A stretch of 64,000 nt of DNA from CADCTB01 sp038214685 (GCA_038214685.1 JBBQRO010000001.1:24067-88066), one strand, 5' to 3'. Shown: positions 29,268 to 37,827, counted from the stretch's first letter. Numbers and translations are program-made. The notes: a model not told the origin generated them from the sequence alone.

Positions 29268-30179
29268 ATGGCGACCGCTGTCGGCTCGGTCCGGCTGGCC
29301 AGTCCGGTGATGACCGCGTCGGGCACCGCCGGCCACGGGGCCGAGTTGGCCCGGTACATGGATCTGTCGTCGCTGGGGGCGGTAGTGGTGAAGTCGCTGT
29401 CGGCCGACGCGTGGGCCGGCAACCCTGCGCCCCGGGTGACCGAGGTCGACGCCGGCATGCTCAACAGCGTCGGCCTGCAGAACCCCGGCGTCGAGGCCTG
29501 GCTGGTCGACGAGCTGCCCGCCCTGATCGCCACCGGCGCCCGGGTGGTGGCCAGCATCTGGGGGTTCACCGTCGAGGCCTACGAGAGGGCGGCCACCGCC
29601 CTGGCCGACGCCCCGCCGGAGGTGGTGGCGGTGGAGGTGAACCTGAGCTGCCCAAACGTCGAGAGTCGGCGGGCCATGTTCGCCCACTCGCCCGAGCTGA
29701 CGGCCGAGGCCATCGAGGCCACGGCCAGCTGCAGGCGGCCCCGGTGGGCCAAGCTGAGCCCCAACGTCACCGACCTGACCGAGATCGCCGCCGCCGCCCT
29801 GGGTGCCGGTGCCGAGGCGCTGACCCTGGTCAACACGGTCATGGGCATGGCCATCGACGTCGAGACCGGACGGCTGCGGTTGGGGGCGGGCGGAGGCGGG
29901 CTTTCGGGGCCGGCGATCCGACCGGTGGCGGTGCGCGCCGTGTACGACGTGTGCTCGGCGTTCCCCGATGCCGCAGTCGTGGGAGTGGGCGGGGTGGCCA
30001 CTGGGGCCCACGCGGTGGAGCTGCTCATGGCCGGCGCCAGGGCCGTCCAGGTTGGCACCGCCACCTTTGCCGACCCTCGCGCCACCGTCCGCATCCGGGG
30101 CGAGTTGGAGCGCTGGTGCGGTCGCCATGGCGTGGCGCGGGTCGCCGATCTGGTAGGGAGGGCACGTGCAAACTCGTGA
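29268..30179 (+). CDS. pyrD: Dihydroorotate dehydrogenase, class 1B catalytic subunit
   Basis: 303 residues from ATG 29268, preceded by GGGTAGG; TTG 29250 would add six residues. Features: SPVMTASGTAGHG, EVDAGMLNSVGLQNPGVEAW and VNLSCPNVE, where the Cys is the class 1 catalytic base (near residue 127), and C-terminal GGVATGAHAVELLMAGARAVQ for FMN phosphate. It oxidises dihydroorotate to orotate in the cytosol. Class 1B enzymes normally need the FeS/FAD partner PyrK, which is absent here although carB-pyrK-pyrD is the usual order. Confidence 0.92.
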   Translation: MATAVGSVRLASPVMTASGTAGHGAELARYMDLSSLGAVVVKSLSADAWAGNPAPRVTEVDAGMLNSVGLQNPGVEAWLVDELPALIATGARVVASIWGFTVEAYERAATALADAPPEVVAVEVNLSCPNVESRRAMFAHSPELTAEAIEATASCRRPRWAKLSPNVTDLTEIAAAALGAGAEALTLVNTVMGMAIDVETGRLRLGAGGGGLSGPAIRPVAVRAVYDVCSAFPDAAVVGVGGVATGAHAVELLMAGARAVQVGTATFADPRATVRIRGELERWCGRHGVARVADLVGRARANS

Positions 30180-30843
30180 TCAGCTGGTGCTGGCCCTCGA
30201 CGTCGACGATCTGGTGGTGGCCCTGCGCCTGGGTCGCCAGCTCCAACCGTGGTTCGCCACGGCCAAGGTGGGCCTCGAGCTCTTCAGCGCCGCCGGCCCT
30301 GATGCGGTGAGCGCCGTCGCCGACCTCGGCTACGACGTGTTCCTCGACCTGAAGCTCCACGACATCCCCACCACCGTGCGCAAGGCGGCCCGGGTCATCG
30401 GCGCCCTGGGGGCCACCTACCTCACTCTGCACGCCCGGTCAGGACCGACCATGCTGCGGGCCGGCGTCGAGGGGCTGAGCGAGGGGGCGGAGGCCGCCGG
30501 GCTGCCTCATCCCGTCGCCCTGGCCGTCACCATCCTCACCAGCGACGGCGACGCCCCCGCCCACATCCTGGGCCACCGCGTCGCCGCAGCCGTGGAGGCG
30601 GGCTGTGGGGGCATGGTGGTGGCCGCCGCCGACGTCCGGGAGGCCAAGCAGCTGGCGCCCCGGCTGCTGGCCGTCGTGCCCGGCATCCGCATGGTCACGT
30701 CGAACGCCCACGATCAGGCCCGCCCGGCCACGCCCACCCAGGCCGTCGGCCTGGGCGCCGACCTGCTGGTCATCGGTCGCACCGTCACCGATGCCGCCGA
30801 CCCGCCGGCCGCCGCCGCAGCCCTGGTCGCATCCCTGGCGTGA
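30166..30843 (+). CDS. pyrF: Orotidine 5'-phosphate decarboxylase
   Basis: 225 residues, TIM-barrel OMP decarboxylase of the short bacterial class. The catalytic DLKLHDIPTTV lies near residue 61, and LALDVDDL near the N-terminus binds the substrate. It makes UMP from OMP. GTG 30166 follows GGGAGGG and overlaps the end of pyrD by 14 nt. It is the last gene of the pyr operon; family A repeat copy 4 starts at its stop. Confidence 0.94.
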   Translation: MQTRDQLVLALDVDDLVVALRLGRQLQPWFATAKVGLELFSAAGPDAVSAVADLGYDVFLDLKLHDIPTTVRKAARVIGALGATYLTLHARSGPTMLRAGVEGLSEGAEAAGLPHPVALAVTILTSDGDAPAHILGHRVAAAVEAGCGGMVVAAADVREAKQLAPRLLAVVPGIRMVTSNAHDQARPATPTQAVGLGADLLVIGRTVTDAADPPAAAAALVASLA

Positions 30844-30889
30844 GTGTGGGCGATGCGGTGTCGTCTATGGCCGCGAATCGCCCACACTC
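30842..30889 (+). repeat. Family A palindromic repeat, copy 4 (after pyrF)
   Basis: Arms GAGTGTGGGCGATGCG and CGAATCGCCCACACTC, one mismatch, with a 16-nt middle. It begins at the pyrF stop and ends the pyr operon. Confidence 0.82.
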
Positions 30890-30912
30890 GGTTGCCCCCG
30901 GAGGGCGTGCGC

Positions 30913-30918
30913 TATCGT
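30913..30918 (+). promoter_or_regulatory. Putative -10 hexamer of leaderless mihF
   Basis: TATCGT ends 7 nt before ATG 30926 with no Shine-Dalgarno sequence between. Confidence 0.5.
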
Positions 30919-30925
30919 GCGCGCC

Positions 30926-31249
30926 ATGCCGCTACCGCCCGCGCTGACGCCCGACGAGCGTTCGGCGGCGCTCGCCAAGGCCGCTGCCGCCCGTCGCCAG
31001 CGGGCCGAGCTGAAAGAGAAGCTCAAGATGGGCTCGACCACCCTCAAGGAGCTGCTCGACCAGGCCGATCGTGACGAGGTGGTGGGCAAGATGAAGGTGG
31101 TCACCGTGCTCGAGTCGTTGCCCGGCGTGGGCAAGGTCCGGGCCCGGCGGATGATGGAGGAGAAGAAGATCAGCGAGGCCCGGCGGGTCCGGGGCCTGGG
31201 CGCCCAGCAGCGCGGCGCGCTGCTCAAGGCGTTCCCCGCCGACTCGTAG
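30926..31249 (+). CDS. mihF: Actinobacterial integration host factor (mIHF)
   Basis: 107 residues, an actinobacteria-specific nucleoid protein unrelated to E. coli IHF. The C-terminal helix-two-turn-helix core reads VTVLESLPGVGKVRARRMMEE and RRVRGLGAQQRGAL, preceded by a basic helical N-terminus. It binds DNA nonspecifically and compacts it; it supports phage integration in mycobacteria. The mihF-gmk-rpoZ-coaBC-metK order is conserved in actinobacteria. The downstream gmk coding sequence continues in the same frame after the TAG stop. Confidence 0.92.
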   Translation: MPLPPALTPDERSAALAKAAAARRQRAELKEKLKMGSTTLKELLDQADRDEVVGKMKVVTVLESLPGVGKVRARRMMEEKKISEARRVRGLGAQQRGALLKAFPADS

Positions 31250-31265
31250 TCGGCGGAGGGCCGCC

Positions 31266-31292
31266 ATGAAGCCCAGCGAAGTACCCTTCTGA
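31266..31292 (+). other. Possible 8-codon upstream ORF before gmk
   Basis: ATG 31266 has a strong GGAGGG ribosome site 5 nt upstream and reads MKPSEVPF then TGA (31290-31292). That TGA overlaps CTG 31289, the only plausible gmk start, as CTGA. It may be a coupling ORF, or the true gmk N-terminus separated by a frameshift. Confidence 0.3.
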
Positions 31293-31831
31293 GCGGGCAG
31301 ATCTTCGTCATCGCCGGCCCCTCCGGCGTGGGCAAGGGGTCGATTGCGTCAGCCCTCCGGCGGCGGCTTCCCGACGTGTGGCTCAGCCGCTCCTGGACCA
31401 CCCGCCCCGTGCGGGATGCCGAATCGCCCGACGCCTACGTGTTCGTCGACCGGGCCGCCTTCGATGCCCATGTGGCCGGCGGGGGCTTCCTGGAGTGGGC
31501 CGAAGTCTTCGGGCACTGCTACGGGACACCCTGGCCCGAGCCTCCCGCCGGCCACGACGTGCTCCTGGAGATCGACGTTCAGGGGGCGGGCCAGGTGCAG
31601 GCCCGGCATCCCGAGGCCGTGGTTGTGTTCATCGAGGCCCCGTCGCGTGAGGCCCAGGAGCAGCGCCTGCGGGGGCGGGGCGACGCGGAGGAGATCATCG
31701 CCCGACGGCTGGCCGCGGCCCCGGAGGAGGAGCGGGCCGGACGGGCCTTGGCCGACCACGTGGTGGTGAACGACGACCTGGGCCTGGCCATCGAGGAGGT
31801 CGCTGCTATCCTGGAGTCCCGCCGCCAGTAG
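31289..31831 (+). CDS. gmk: Guanylate kinase, apparent CTG start
   Basis: 180 residues if started at CTG 31289. P-loop GPSGVGKGS lies at about residues 10-18, GMP-binding SRSWTTRPVR near 32-41, and DVLLEIDVQGAGQV and VVNDDL follow. It phosphorylates GMP and is essential. Between the mihF stop (same frame, 31247-31249) and the P-loop there is no in-frame ATG, GTG or TTG; the GTG at 31328 lies inside the P-loop. Either CTG is used, probably coupled to the 8-codon ORF, or one base is shifted in this assembly. Confidence 0.88.
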   Translation: MSGQIFVIAGPSGVGKGSIASALRRRLPDVWLSRSWTTRPVRDAESPDAYVFVDRAAFDAHVAGGGFLEWAEVFGHCYGTPWPEPPAGHDVLLEIDVQGAGQVQARHPEAVVVFIEAPSREAQEQRLRGRGDAEEIIARRLAAAPEEERAGRALADHVVVNDDLGLAIEEVAAILESRRQ

Positions 31832-31856
31832 GCAGTTTCCCCAGTGAGGACCCGTG

Positions 31857-32123
31857 ATGTCTGAACGCGCCACCATGATCCACCCGGCCATCGAGAGCCT
31901 GCTCGACAAGGTGGACTCCAAGTTCAGCCTGGTCAGCCTGGCGGCCAAGCGGGGCCGGCAGATCAACTCCTACTTCAGCCAACTGGGCGAGGGCCTGGGC
32001 GCCATCGTGCCCCCCCAGGTGGCCTCGGTTTCGCGCAAGCCCCTCTCGATCGCTCTCGAGGAGATCGCAGCCAGCAAGATCACCTTCGTGCGCACCGAAG
32101 AGGCCGAGAACTCCAACACCTGA
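31857..32123 (+). CDS. rpoZ: DNA-directed RNA polymerase subunit omega
   Basis: 88 residues. The omega core reads HPAIESLLDKVDSKFSLVSLAAKRGRQINSYF, followed by SRKPLSIALEEIAASKI. Omega assists RNA polymerase assembly. ATG 31857 is 6 nt behind GAGGA; an adjacent GTG at 31854 is a minor alternative. It lies 25 nt after gmk, the usual actinobacterial neighbour. Confidence 0.94.
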   Translation: MSERATMIHPAIESLLDKVDSKFSLVSLAAKRGRQINSYFSQLGEGLGAIVPPQVASVSRKPLSIALEEIAASKITFVRTEEAENSNT

Positions 32124-32166
32124 GCCCGCCGATGATCCGGGGTCGTCAGCGGGGGTCAGGGCACCC

Positions 32167-33402
32167 GTGACGGTCACCGGTCCGCTGAAGGGGCGGAGGG
32201 TCGTGCTCGGCGTGTGTGGGAGCATCGCCGCCTACAAGGCGGTGGAGGTGTGCCGCCGGCTGGTCGACGGCGGGGCGCACGTCTCGCCCGTCATGACCGC
32301 CGACGCAGTCCGGTTCCTTGGTCCTGCCACCCTGTCGGCCCTGGCTTCGGAGCCGGTGCACGACTCGTTGTGGTCCGACGCCGACCCCATTCCCCACACA
32401 GCGCTGGGGCGGGCCGCCGACGTCGTCGTGGTGGCGCCGGCCACCGCCACCCTGCTGGCCAGGTACGCCGCGGGCATCGCCGACGACCTGCTCACCGCCA
32501 CCCTGCTGGCTACCCGGGCGCCGGTGGTGCTCTGCCCGGCCATGCACACCGAGATGTGGGAGCACCCGGCAACGGTCGACAACGTGGCCACCCTGCGCCG
32601 GCGGGGCGTGCTGGTGGTCGAGCCCGGCGTCGGGCGGCTGGCCGGGGGCGACGAGGGCGCCGGCCGCCTGGCCGGCGCCGAGGAAATTCTGTCGGCCGTC
32701 CATCGGATCCTGTTGCCGCAGGATCTGGCCGGGCGCACCGTGCTGGTCACCGCCGGCGGCACCCGGGAGGCCATCGACCCCGTGCGGTTCCTCGGGAACC
32801 GGTCCTCGGGCAAGCAGGGCCACGCCCTGGCCGCCGAGGCTGAGGCCAGGGGCGCGACGGTGATCCTGGTCACCACATCGGAGCGGCCGGCGCCGCCCGA
32901 CGTCGACGTCGTCCGGGTCGAGTCGGCGGCGGAGATGGAGGAGGCGGTCCTGGCCCGGGCCGATCGGGCCGACGTGATCGTGATGGCTGCCGCCGTCGCC
33001 GACTTCCGCCCCAAGGTGGCGGCAGGCATCAAGCTGCACAAGGTCGACGGGGTGCCCGAGCTGGTCCTCGAACCGACGGCTGACATCCTCGCCGAGCTGG
33101 GCCGGCGCAAGCGCCCCGGCCAGGTGTTGGTCGGCTTCGCCGCCGAGACCGGCGACGTCCGTCACGGGGCGGCCGACAAGCTCCGGCGCAAGCGTCTCGA
33201 TCTCGTCGTGGCCAACGACGTCAGTGCGCCGGGCGCCGGGTTCGGGCTCGACACCAATGCGGCCACCCTGCTCGACGCGGCCGGCACCTGGACCGAGGTG
33301 GCCCTCACCAGCAAGCGGAATCTGGCCTCGATCGTGTTCGGAGTGGTCGCCGGCCTCCTTTCGCGCAAGGATTGGGCTGCGGACACTAGGGAGGCACATT
33401 GA
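32167..33402 (+). CDS. coaBC: Bifunctional phosphopantothenoylcysteine decarboxylase/phosphopantothenate--cysteine ligase
   Basis: 411 residues. The N-terminal CoaC flavoprotein (about 1-180) starts VVLGVCGSIAAYKAVE and has PAMHTEMW in place of the PAMN motif of enterics, as in mycobacteria. The C-terminal CoaB domain has VLVTAGGTREAIDPVRFLGN near residue 195 and LVVANDVSAPGAGFG. It makes phosphopantetheine for coenzyme A. GTG start; TTGA overlap with metK. Confidence 0.95.
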   Translation: MTVTGPLKGRRVVLGVCGSIAAYKAVEVCRRLVDGGAHVSPVMTADAVRFLGPATLSALASEPVHDSLWSDADPIPHTALGRAADVVVVAPATATLLARYAAGIADDLLTATLLATRAPVVLCPAMHTEMWEHPATVDNVATLRRRGVLVVEPGVGRLAGGDEGAGRLAGAEEILSAVHRILLPQDLAGRTVLVTAGGTREAIDPVRFLGNRSSGKQGHALAAEAEARGATVILVTTSERPAPPDVDVVRVESAAEMEEAVLARADRADVIVMAAAVADFRPKVAAGIKLHKVDGVPELVLEPTADILAELGRRKRPGQVLVGFAAETGDVRHGAADKLRRKRLDLVVANDVSAPGAGFGLDTNAATLLDAAGTWTEVALTSKRNLASIVFGVVAGLLSRKDWAADTREAH

Positions 33403-34598
33403 GTACCCCGTACACGTTCACGTCGGAGTCGGTCACCGAGGGCCATCCGGACAAGATGGCCGACCAGGTCTCCGACGCCATCCTCGACGCCATCCTCGCC
33501 GAGGATCCCATGGGCCGGGTGGCCTGCGAGAGCCTGCTCACGACGGGTCTGGTGGTCGTCGCCGGCGAGATCACGACCAGCGCTTATGTCGACATCCCCA
33601 AGATCGTCCGCAAGACGGTCTGCGACATCGGCTACGACCGGGAGTCGTACGGGTTCGATGGCCACACCTGCGGCGTCATCACCGCCATCGACGAGCAGTC
33701 GCCCGACATCAGCCAGGGCGTCACCACTGCCTATGAGGTCCGCACCGGCAAGGGCGCCGAGGATGACATCGACGCCCAGGGCGCCGGCGACCAGGGGATG
33801 ATGTTCGGCTACGCCTGCGACGAGACCGACGACCTCATGCCCATGCCGATCTGGCTAGCCCACCGTCTGGCCCAGCGGCTGTCGGAGGTGCGCAAGGCCG
33901 GCGTGATGCCCTACCTGCGGCCCGACGGCAAGACCCAGGTCACCGTCGACTACGAGGACGGCCGCCCGGTCAAGCTCCGTACCGTCCTCATCTCCAGCCA
34001 GCACCAGCCCGGTCTCGACACCGAGACGCTGCTCAAGCCCGACCTGGCCGAGCACGTGATCCACCCGCTGCTCCCGCCGCAGTTCGCCGACGACAAGTAC
34101 CAACTGCTGGCCAACCCCACCGGCGCCTTCGAACTGGGCGGCCCCCACGCCGACACCGGCCTTACCGGGCGCAAGATCATCGTCGACACCTACGGCGGTG
34201 CCGCCCGTCACGGGGGTGGCGCCTTCTCGGGGAAGGACCCCTCCAAGGTCGACCGTTCCGCGGCCTACGCCGCCCGCTGGGTGGCCAAGCACGTCGTTGC
34301 CTCGGGCGCAGCCCGGCGCTGTGAGATCCAGGTGGCCTACGCCATCGGCGTGGCCCGGCCCGTGTCGATCATGGTCGAAACTTTCGGCACCGAAACCGTC
34401 GACCCGCTCAAGATCGCCAAGATGGCCCACGAGGTCTTCGACCTTCGGCCGGCGGCCATCATCCGAGACCTCGACCTGCGCAAGCCGATCTACCGTAAGA
34501 CCGCGGCATACGGCCACTTCGGGCGCTCCGAGAAGGAGTTCACGTGGGAACGCCTCTCGCGCCTCGACGACGTGAAGCAGGCTCTCGGGCTCGCGTAG
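33399..34598 (+). CDS. metK: S-adenosylmethionine synthase
   Basis: 399 residues. It makes AdoMet from methionine and ATP. N-terminal FTSESVTEGHPDKMADQVSD, GAGDQGMMFGYA near residue 128 and GGGAFSGKDPSKVDRSAAY near residue 270 are the family signatures. TTG start overlaps the coaBC stop and is preceded by AGGGAGG. The priA frame appears to begin inside its last 55 nt. Confidence 0.96.
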   Translation: MSTPYTFTSESVTEGHPDKMADQVSDAILDAILAEDPMGRVACESLLTTGLVVVAGEITTSAYVDIPKIVRKTVCDIGYDRESYGFDGHTCGVITAIDEQSPDISQGVTTAYEVRTGKGAEDDIDAQGAGDQGMMFGYACDETDDLMPMPIWLAHRLAQRLSEVRKAGVMPYLRPDGKTQVTVDYEDGRPVKLRTVLISSQHQPGLDTETLLKPDLAEHVIHPLLPPQFADDKYQLLANPTGAFELGGPHADTGLTGRKIIVDTYGGAARHGGGAFSGKDPSKVDRSAAYAARWVAKHVVASGAARRCEIQVAYAIGVARPVSIMVETFGTETVDPLKIAKMAHEVFDLRPAAIIRDLDLRKPIYRKTAAYGHFGRSEKEFTWERLSRLDDVKQALGLA

Positions 34599-36346
34599 CT
34601 CCCAACGGCACCGGCGCGGTCCAGATAGCACGGGTCCTGCCGGACCTCCCTGTCGACAAGGTCTTCGACTACCTCATCCCCGATCACCTGGCTGCCGAGG
34701 TGCGGGTGGGAACGATGGTGCGCGTCGCTCTTCAGGGCCGGCGGATCGGGGGCTGGGTCGTGGGCCTCGCCGACCATGCCAGCACCGACAGGCCGTTGCA
34801 GCCCCTGGCCAAGGTCACCGGCTGGGGGCCACCGGCGGATGTGGTGGGCCTGGCCCGGTGGGCGGCATGGCGCTGGGCCGGGCGGCCGGCGCAGCTCCTG
34901 GGCACCGCCTCGCCGCCCAACGCCGTCCGCGCCCTGCCCGCTCTGCCGGCGCCACCGCCGGCCACGCTGCCGGCCGCGACGCCTCCTGCGGCTGAGGCCC
35001 TGGCCGACGGGATCACGGTCATGCGAATCCCGCCGGCCGGCGACGTGTTCCCCGTGGTCATGGCCGCCGCGCAACGCGGCGACGCGCTCGTCCTGGCACC
35101 CTCGCACAGCGCCGCGTCGTACCTGGCCGCCCGGCTGCGCCTGGAGGGCCATGCCGTGGCCCTGGTGCCCCAGGAGTGGGCCCGGGCCGCGGCGGGAGGC
35201 TGCGTCGCCGTCGGTGCCCGTGCCGGCGCCTGGGCGCCCCGGCCGGCGCTCGGCGCCGTCGTTGTGATCGACGAGGGCGACGAGGCCTACCAGTCGGAGC
35301 GGGCACCCACCTGGAACGGGCGCGACGTCGCCGTGGAGCGGGCCCGCCGGGCCGGTGTGCCCTGCGTGCTGACCTCGCCGTGCCCGTCCTTGGAGGCCCT
35401 GGGCTATGGGCCGCTGATGGTCCCGTCGCGTTCCGACGAGCGGGGCGGTTGGCCCATCGTGGAAGTGATTGACCGGAGGCGGGAGCCGCCCGGTTCGGGC
35501 CTGTACTCCTCTCGCCTGGTGACCCTGGCCCGCTCGGCTACGCCCGACGCCCGGTTGGTGTGCGTCCTGAACCGCAAGGGTCGGGCCCGCCTCATGGCCT
35601 GTGTCGCGTGCCGCGAGCTGGTGCGCTGCGAGCCGTGCGGCGCGGTGGTCGACGGGGTCGACGTCGGCCTGCGCTGCCGGCGGTGCGGTACGACGCGGCC
35701 GGCGATCTGTCTGGCCTGCGGGGGAACCCGCCTGGCCACCCTGCGGGTCGGGGTGACGCGGGCCCGGGAGGAACTGGAGGCGCTGGCCAACCTCCCGGTC
35801 GCCGAGATCTCCGCCGACACCGCCGCCGGCCCCCCGCCGGAGGGCGTCCCCGTCCTCGTCGGCACCGAGGCGGTCCTGCACCGGGTGGCCGGCGCCGGCT
35901 CGGTGGCTTTCCTCGACTTCGACCAGGAGCTGCTGGCGCCCCGCTACCGGGCCGGCGAGGCCGCGCTCGCCATGCTGGCCCGGGCCGCCCGGCTGGTGGG
36001 CGGCCGCAGCGGCGGAGGTCGAATCCTGGTCCAGACCCGCCTACCCGGCCACGAGGTGATCGACGCCGCCGTGCACGCCGACCCTTCCCGGCTGTCGGTG
36101 GTCGAAGCGGCCCGGCGGGCTGCGCTTCGCTTCCCGCCGGAGACGGCGGTGGCGACCGTCTCCGGCCAGGCTGCCGCTGCGTTCGTGGCCGGACTGCCCG
36201 CCGGCGACGGGCTCGAAGTACTCGGCCCGGCCAACGACCGCTGGCTGGTGCGGGCCGCAGATCATCTGACGCTGTGCGACGCGCTGGCGGCCACGGCACG
36301 GCCGCCCGGCCGGTTGCGGATCGAGGTGGATCCCCTCCGCGCGTGA
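34544..36346 (+). CDS. priA: Primosomal protein N' (PriA-like), helicase-degenerate
   Basis: 600 residues from GTG 34544, which overlaps metK by 55 nt; there is no ATG, GTG or TTG between the metK stop and the conserved LPDLPVDKVFDYLIPDHL. The N-terminal DNA-binding domain and eight zinc cysteines (CVACRELVRCEPC, CRRCG, CLACGG; about residues 350-395) are kept. The Walker A lysine motif is missing, and the helicase DEEH box region reads DEGDEAYQ. Helicase-inactive PriA is known in actinobacteria, where it may act only as a primosome scaffold. Confidence 0.85.
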   Translation: MGTPLAPRRREAGSRARVAPNGTGAVQIARVLPDLPVDKVFDYLIPDHLAAEVRVGTMVRVALQGRRIGGWVVGLADHASTDRPLQPLAKVTGWGPPADVVGLARWAAWRWAGRPAQLLGTASPPNAVRALPALPAPPPATLPAATPPAAEALADGITVMRIPPAGDVFPVVMAAAQRGDALVLAPSHSAASYLAARLRLEGHAVALVPQEWARAAAGGCVAVGARAGAWAPRPALGAVVVIDEGDEAYQSERAPTWNGRDVAVERARRAGVPCVLTSPCPSLEALGYGPLMVPSRSDERGGWPIVEVIDRRREPPGSGLYSSRLVTLARSATPDARLVCVLNRKGRARLMACVACRELVRCEPCGAVVDGVDVGLRCRRCGTTRPAICLACGGTRLATLRVGVTRAREELEALANLPVAEISADTAAGPPPEGVPVLVGTEAVLHRVAGAGSVAFLDFDQELLAPRYRAGEAALAMLARAARLVGGRSGGGRILVQTRLPGHEVIDAAVHADPSRLSVVEAARRAALRFPPETAVATVSGQAAAAFVAGLPAGDGLEVLGPANDRWLVRAADHLTLCDALAATARPPGRLRIEVDPLRA

Positions 36347-36380
36347 GCGGAGGGGCGGACGAGTGCGGGGTTCCGGCCGC

Positions 36381-36386
36381 TACTCT
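36381..36386 (+). promoter_or_regulatory. Putative -10 hexamer of leaderless def
   Basis: TACTCT ends 8 nt before the def ATG at 36395, in the 48-nt gap after priA. Confidence 0.45.
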
Positions 36387-36394
36387 CGGGCGCC

Positions 36395-36919
36395 ATGGCC
36401 CTGTACCCCATCCGCACCTTCGGCGACCCCGTGCTGCGGCTGCCGTGCGTGGAGGTCGCTGAGTTCGACGCCACGCTGCGCAAGCTGGCCGACGACATGC
36501 TCGAGACCATGTACGACGCTCCCGGGGTGGGGCTGGCGGCCAACCAGATCGGGGTGCAGAAGCGCATGTTCGTCTACGACGTGGGCGACGGCCCGGGGGC
36601 CATCGTCAACCCCGTCCTCTCCGCCCATCGCGGGGAATGGGAGTACACCGAGGGCTGTCTCTCGGTTCCCGATCTGCACTGGGAGATCGTGCGCTTCGCC
36701 GAGGTCCGTGCCGACGGCTACGACCTGGACGGCAACCCCATTGCCATCGAAGGCGACGAGCTGATGGCCCGCATGCTCCAGCACGAGGTCGACCATCTCG
36801 ACGGGCGGCTGCTTCTCGCTCATCTCGACCGGCGCCAGCACAAAGACGCCATGCGGGCCCTTCGCCGCCGGGCCATGGGCCTTTCCGAGCCCGGCGACGA
36901 CCGCGAACCGGTCGGATAG
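36395..36919 (+). CDS. def: Peptide deformylase
   Basis: 174 residues. All three metal-site motifs are present: GVGLAANQIG near residue 46, EGCLSVP near residue 88 and QHEVDHLDG near residue 129. It removes the formyl group from nascent proteins. Paired with fmt, which installs the formyl group on initiator Met-tRNA; the gap between them is 8 nt. Confidence 0.96.
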   Translation: MALYPIRTFGDPVLRLPCVEVAEFDATLRKLADDMLETMYDAPGVGLAANQIGVQKRMFVYDVGDGPGAIVNPVLSAHRGEWEYTEGCLSVPDLHWEIVRFAEVRADGYDLDGNPIAIEGDELMARMLQHEVDHLDGRLLLAHLDRRQHKDAMRALRRRAMGLSEPGDDREPVG

Positions 36920-36927
36920 GCGTTCCC

Positions 36928-37791
36928 CTGCGCCTCGTCTATCTCGGAACGCCCGACGTTGCCGTGGGCCCGCTGCGGGCCCTGGTCGACGCCGGCCACG
37001 ACGTCGCCCTCGTGGTCTCCCGCCCGGACACCCGGCGGGGGAGAGGTGGTGCCCTGGCAGCTAGCCCGGTGAAGGCTGCGGCCCAAGACCTCGGGTTGGC
37101 GGTCACCGACCGGGTTGACGACGTGCTCGACGTCGGGGCCGAGCTGGGGGTGGTCGTGGCCTACGGCCGGCTCATCAAGCCCCACGTGCTCGCCGTGCTG
37201 CCAATGGTGAACCTCCACTTCTCGCTGCTGCCCCGCTGGCGGGGAGCGGCCCCGGTCGAACGGGCGATCCTGGCCGGCGACCAAACGACGGGCGTCTGCG
37301 TGATGGCCCTGGAGGAGGGCCTCGACACCGGGCCGGTCTACGGGTACAAGACGGTGGCGATCGGTGATGACGACACCCTCGACGAGCTGCGGGCCGGGCT
37401 GGCCGACGCCGGGACCGGGATGCTCCTCAACATGCTTGAGACGGGGCTGCCATTGGGCCGGGCCCAGGTGGGCGAGCCGACGTACGCGGCCAAGATCGAC
37501 GCCCGCGAGCATCACCTCGACTGGGCCCGGCCGGCGCTCGAGCTGCACCGGGTCGTGCGCCTGGGCTCGGCCTGGACGACCCACCGGGGCCGTCGGCTGC
37601 GGGTGCTGCGGGCCCGGCACTCCGCCGGCCCCGACCTGGCCCCGGGAGAACTCGACGCCGCCGCCCTCCGGGTGGGCACCGGCGACGGCGCCTTGGAGCT
37701 GATCGAGGTCCAGCCCGAGGGAAAGGGACCCCTGGCGGCGACGTCGTGGCGCAACGGCGCCCGCCTGGAGGCCGGCGAGCACCTGGTCTGA
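36928..37791 (+). CDS. fmt: Methionyl-tRNA formyltransferase, apparent CTG start
   Basis: 287 residues if started at CTG 36928, which reads (M)RLVYLGTPDVAV, exactly the usual Fmt N-terminus. The formyl-folate site VNLHFSLLPRWRGAAPVERA lies near residue 91. No ATG, GTG or TTG occurs in frame between the def stop and this point; the next upstream start would overlap def by 283 nt. GGATAGG precedes the CTG by 8 nt. A C-terminal tRNA-binding domain (about 200-287) is present. Confidence 0.92.
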   Translation: MRLVYLGTPDVAVGPLRALVDAGHDVALVVSRPDTRRGRGGALAASPVKAAAQDLGLAVTDRVDDVLDVGAELGVVVAYGRLIKPHVLAVLPMVNLHFSLLPRWRGAAPVERAILAGDQTTGVCVMALEEGLDTGPVYGYKTVAIGDDDTLDELRAGLADAGTGMLLNMLETGLPLGRAQVGEPTYAAKIDAREHHLDWARPALELHRVVRLGSAWTTHRGRRLRVLRARHSAGPDLAPGELDAAALRVGTGDGALELIEVQPEGKGPLAATSWRNGARLEAGEHLV

Positions 37792-37827
37792 GTCGGTTGC
37801 GGTCCTCTGTCCCATCGACCGGGTGCA

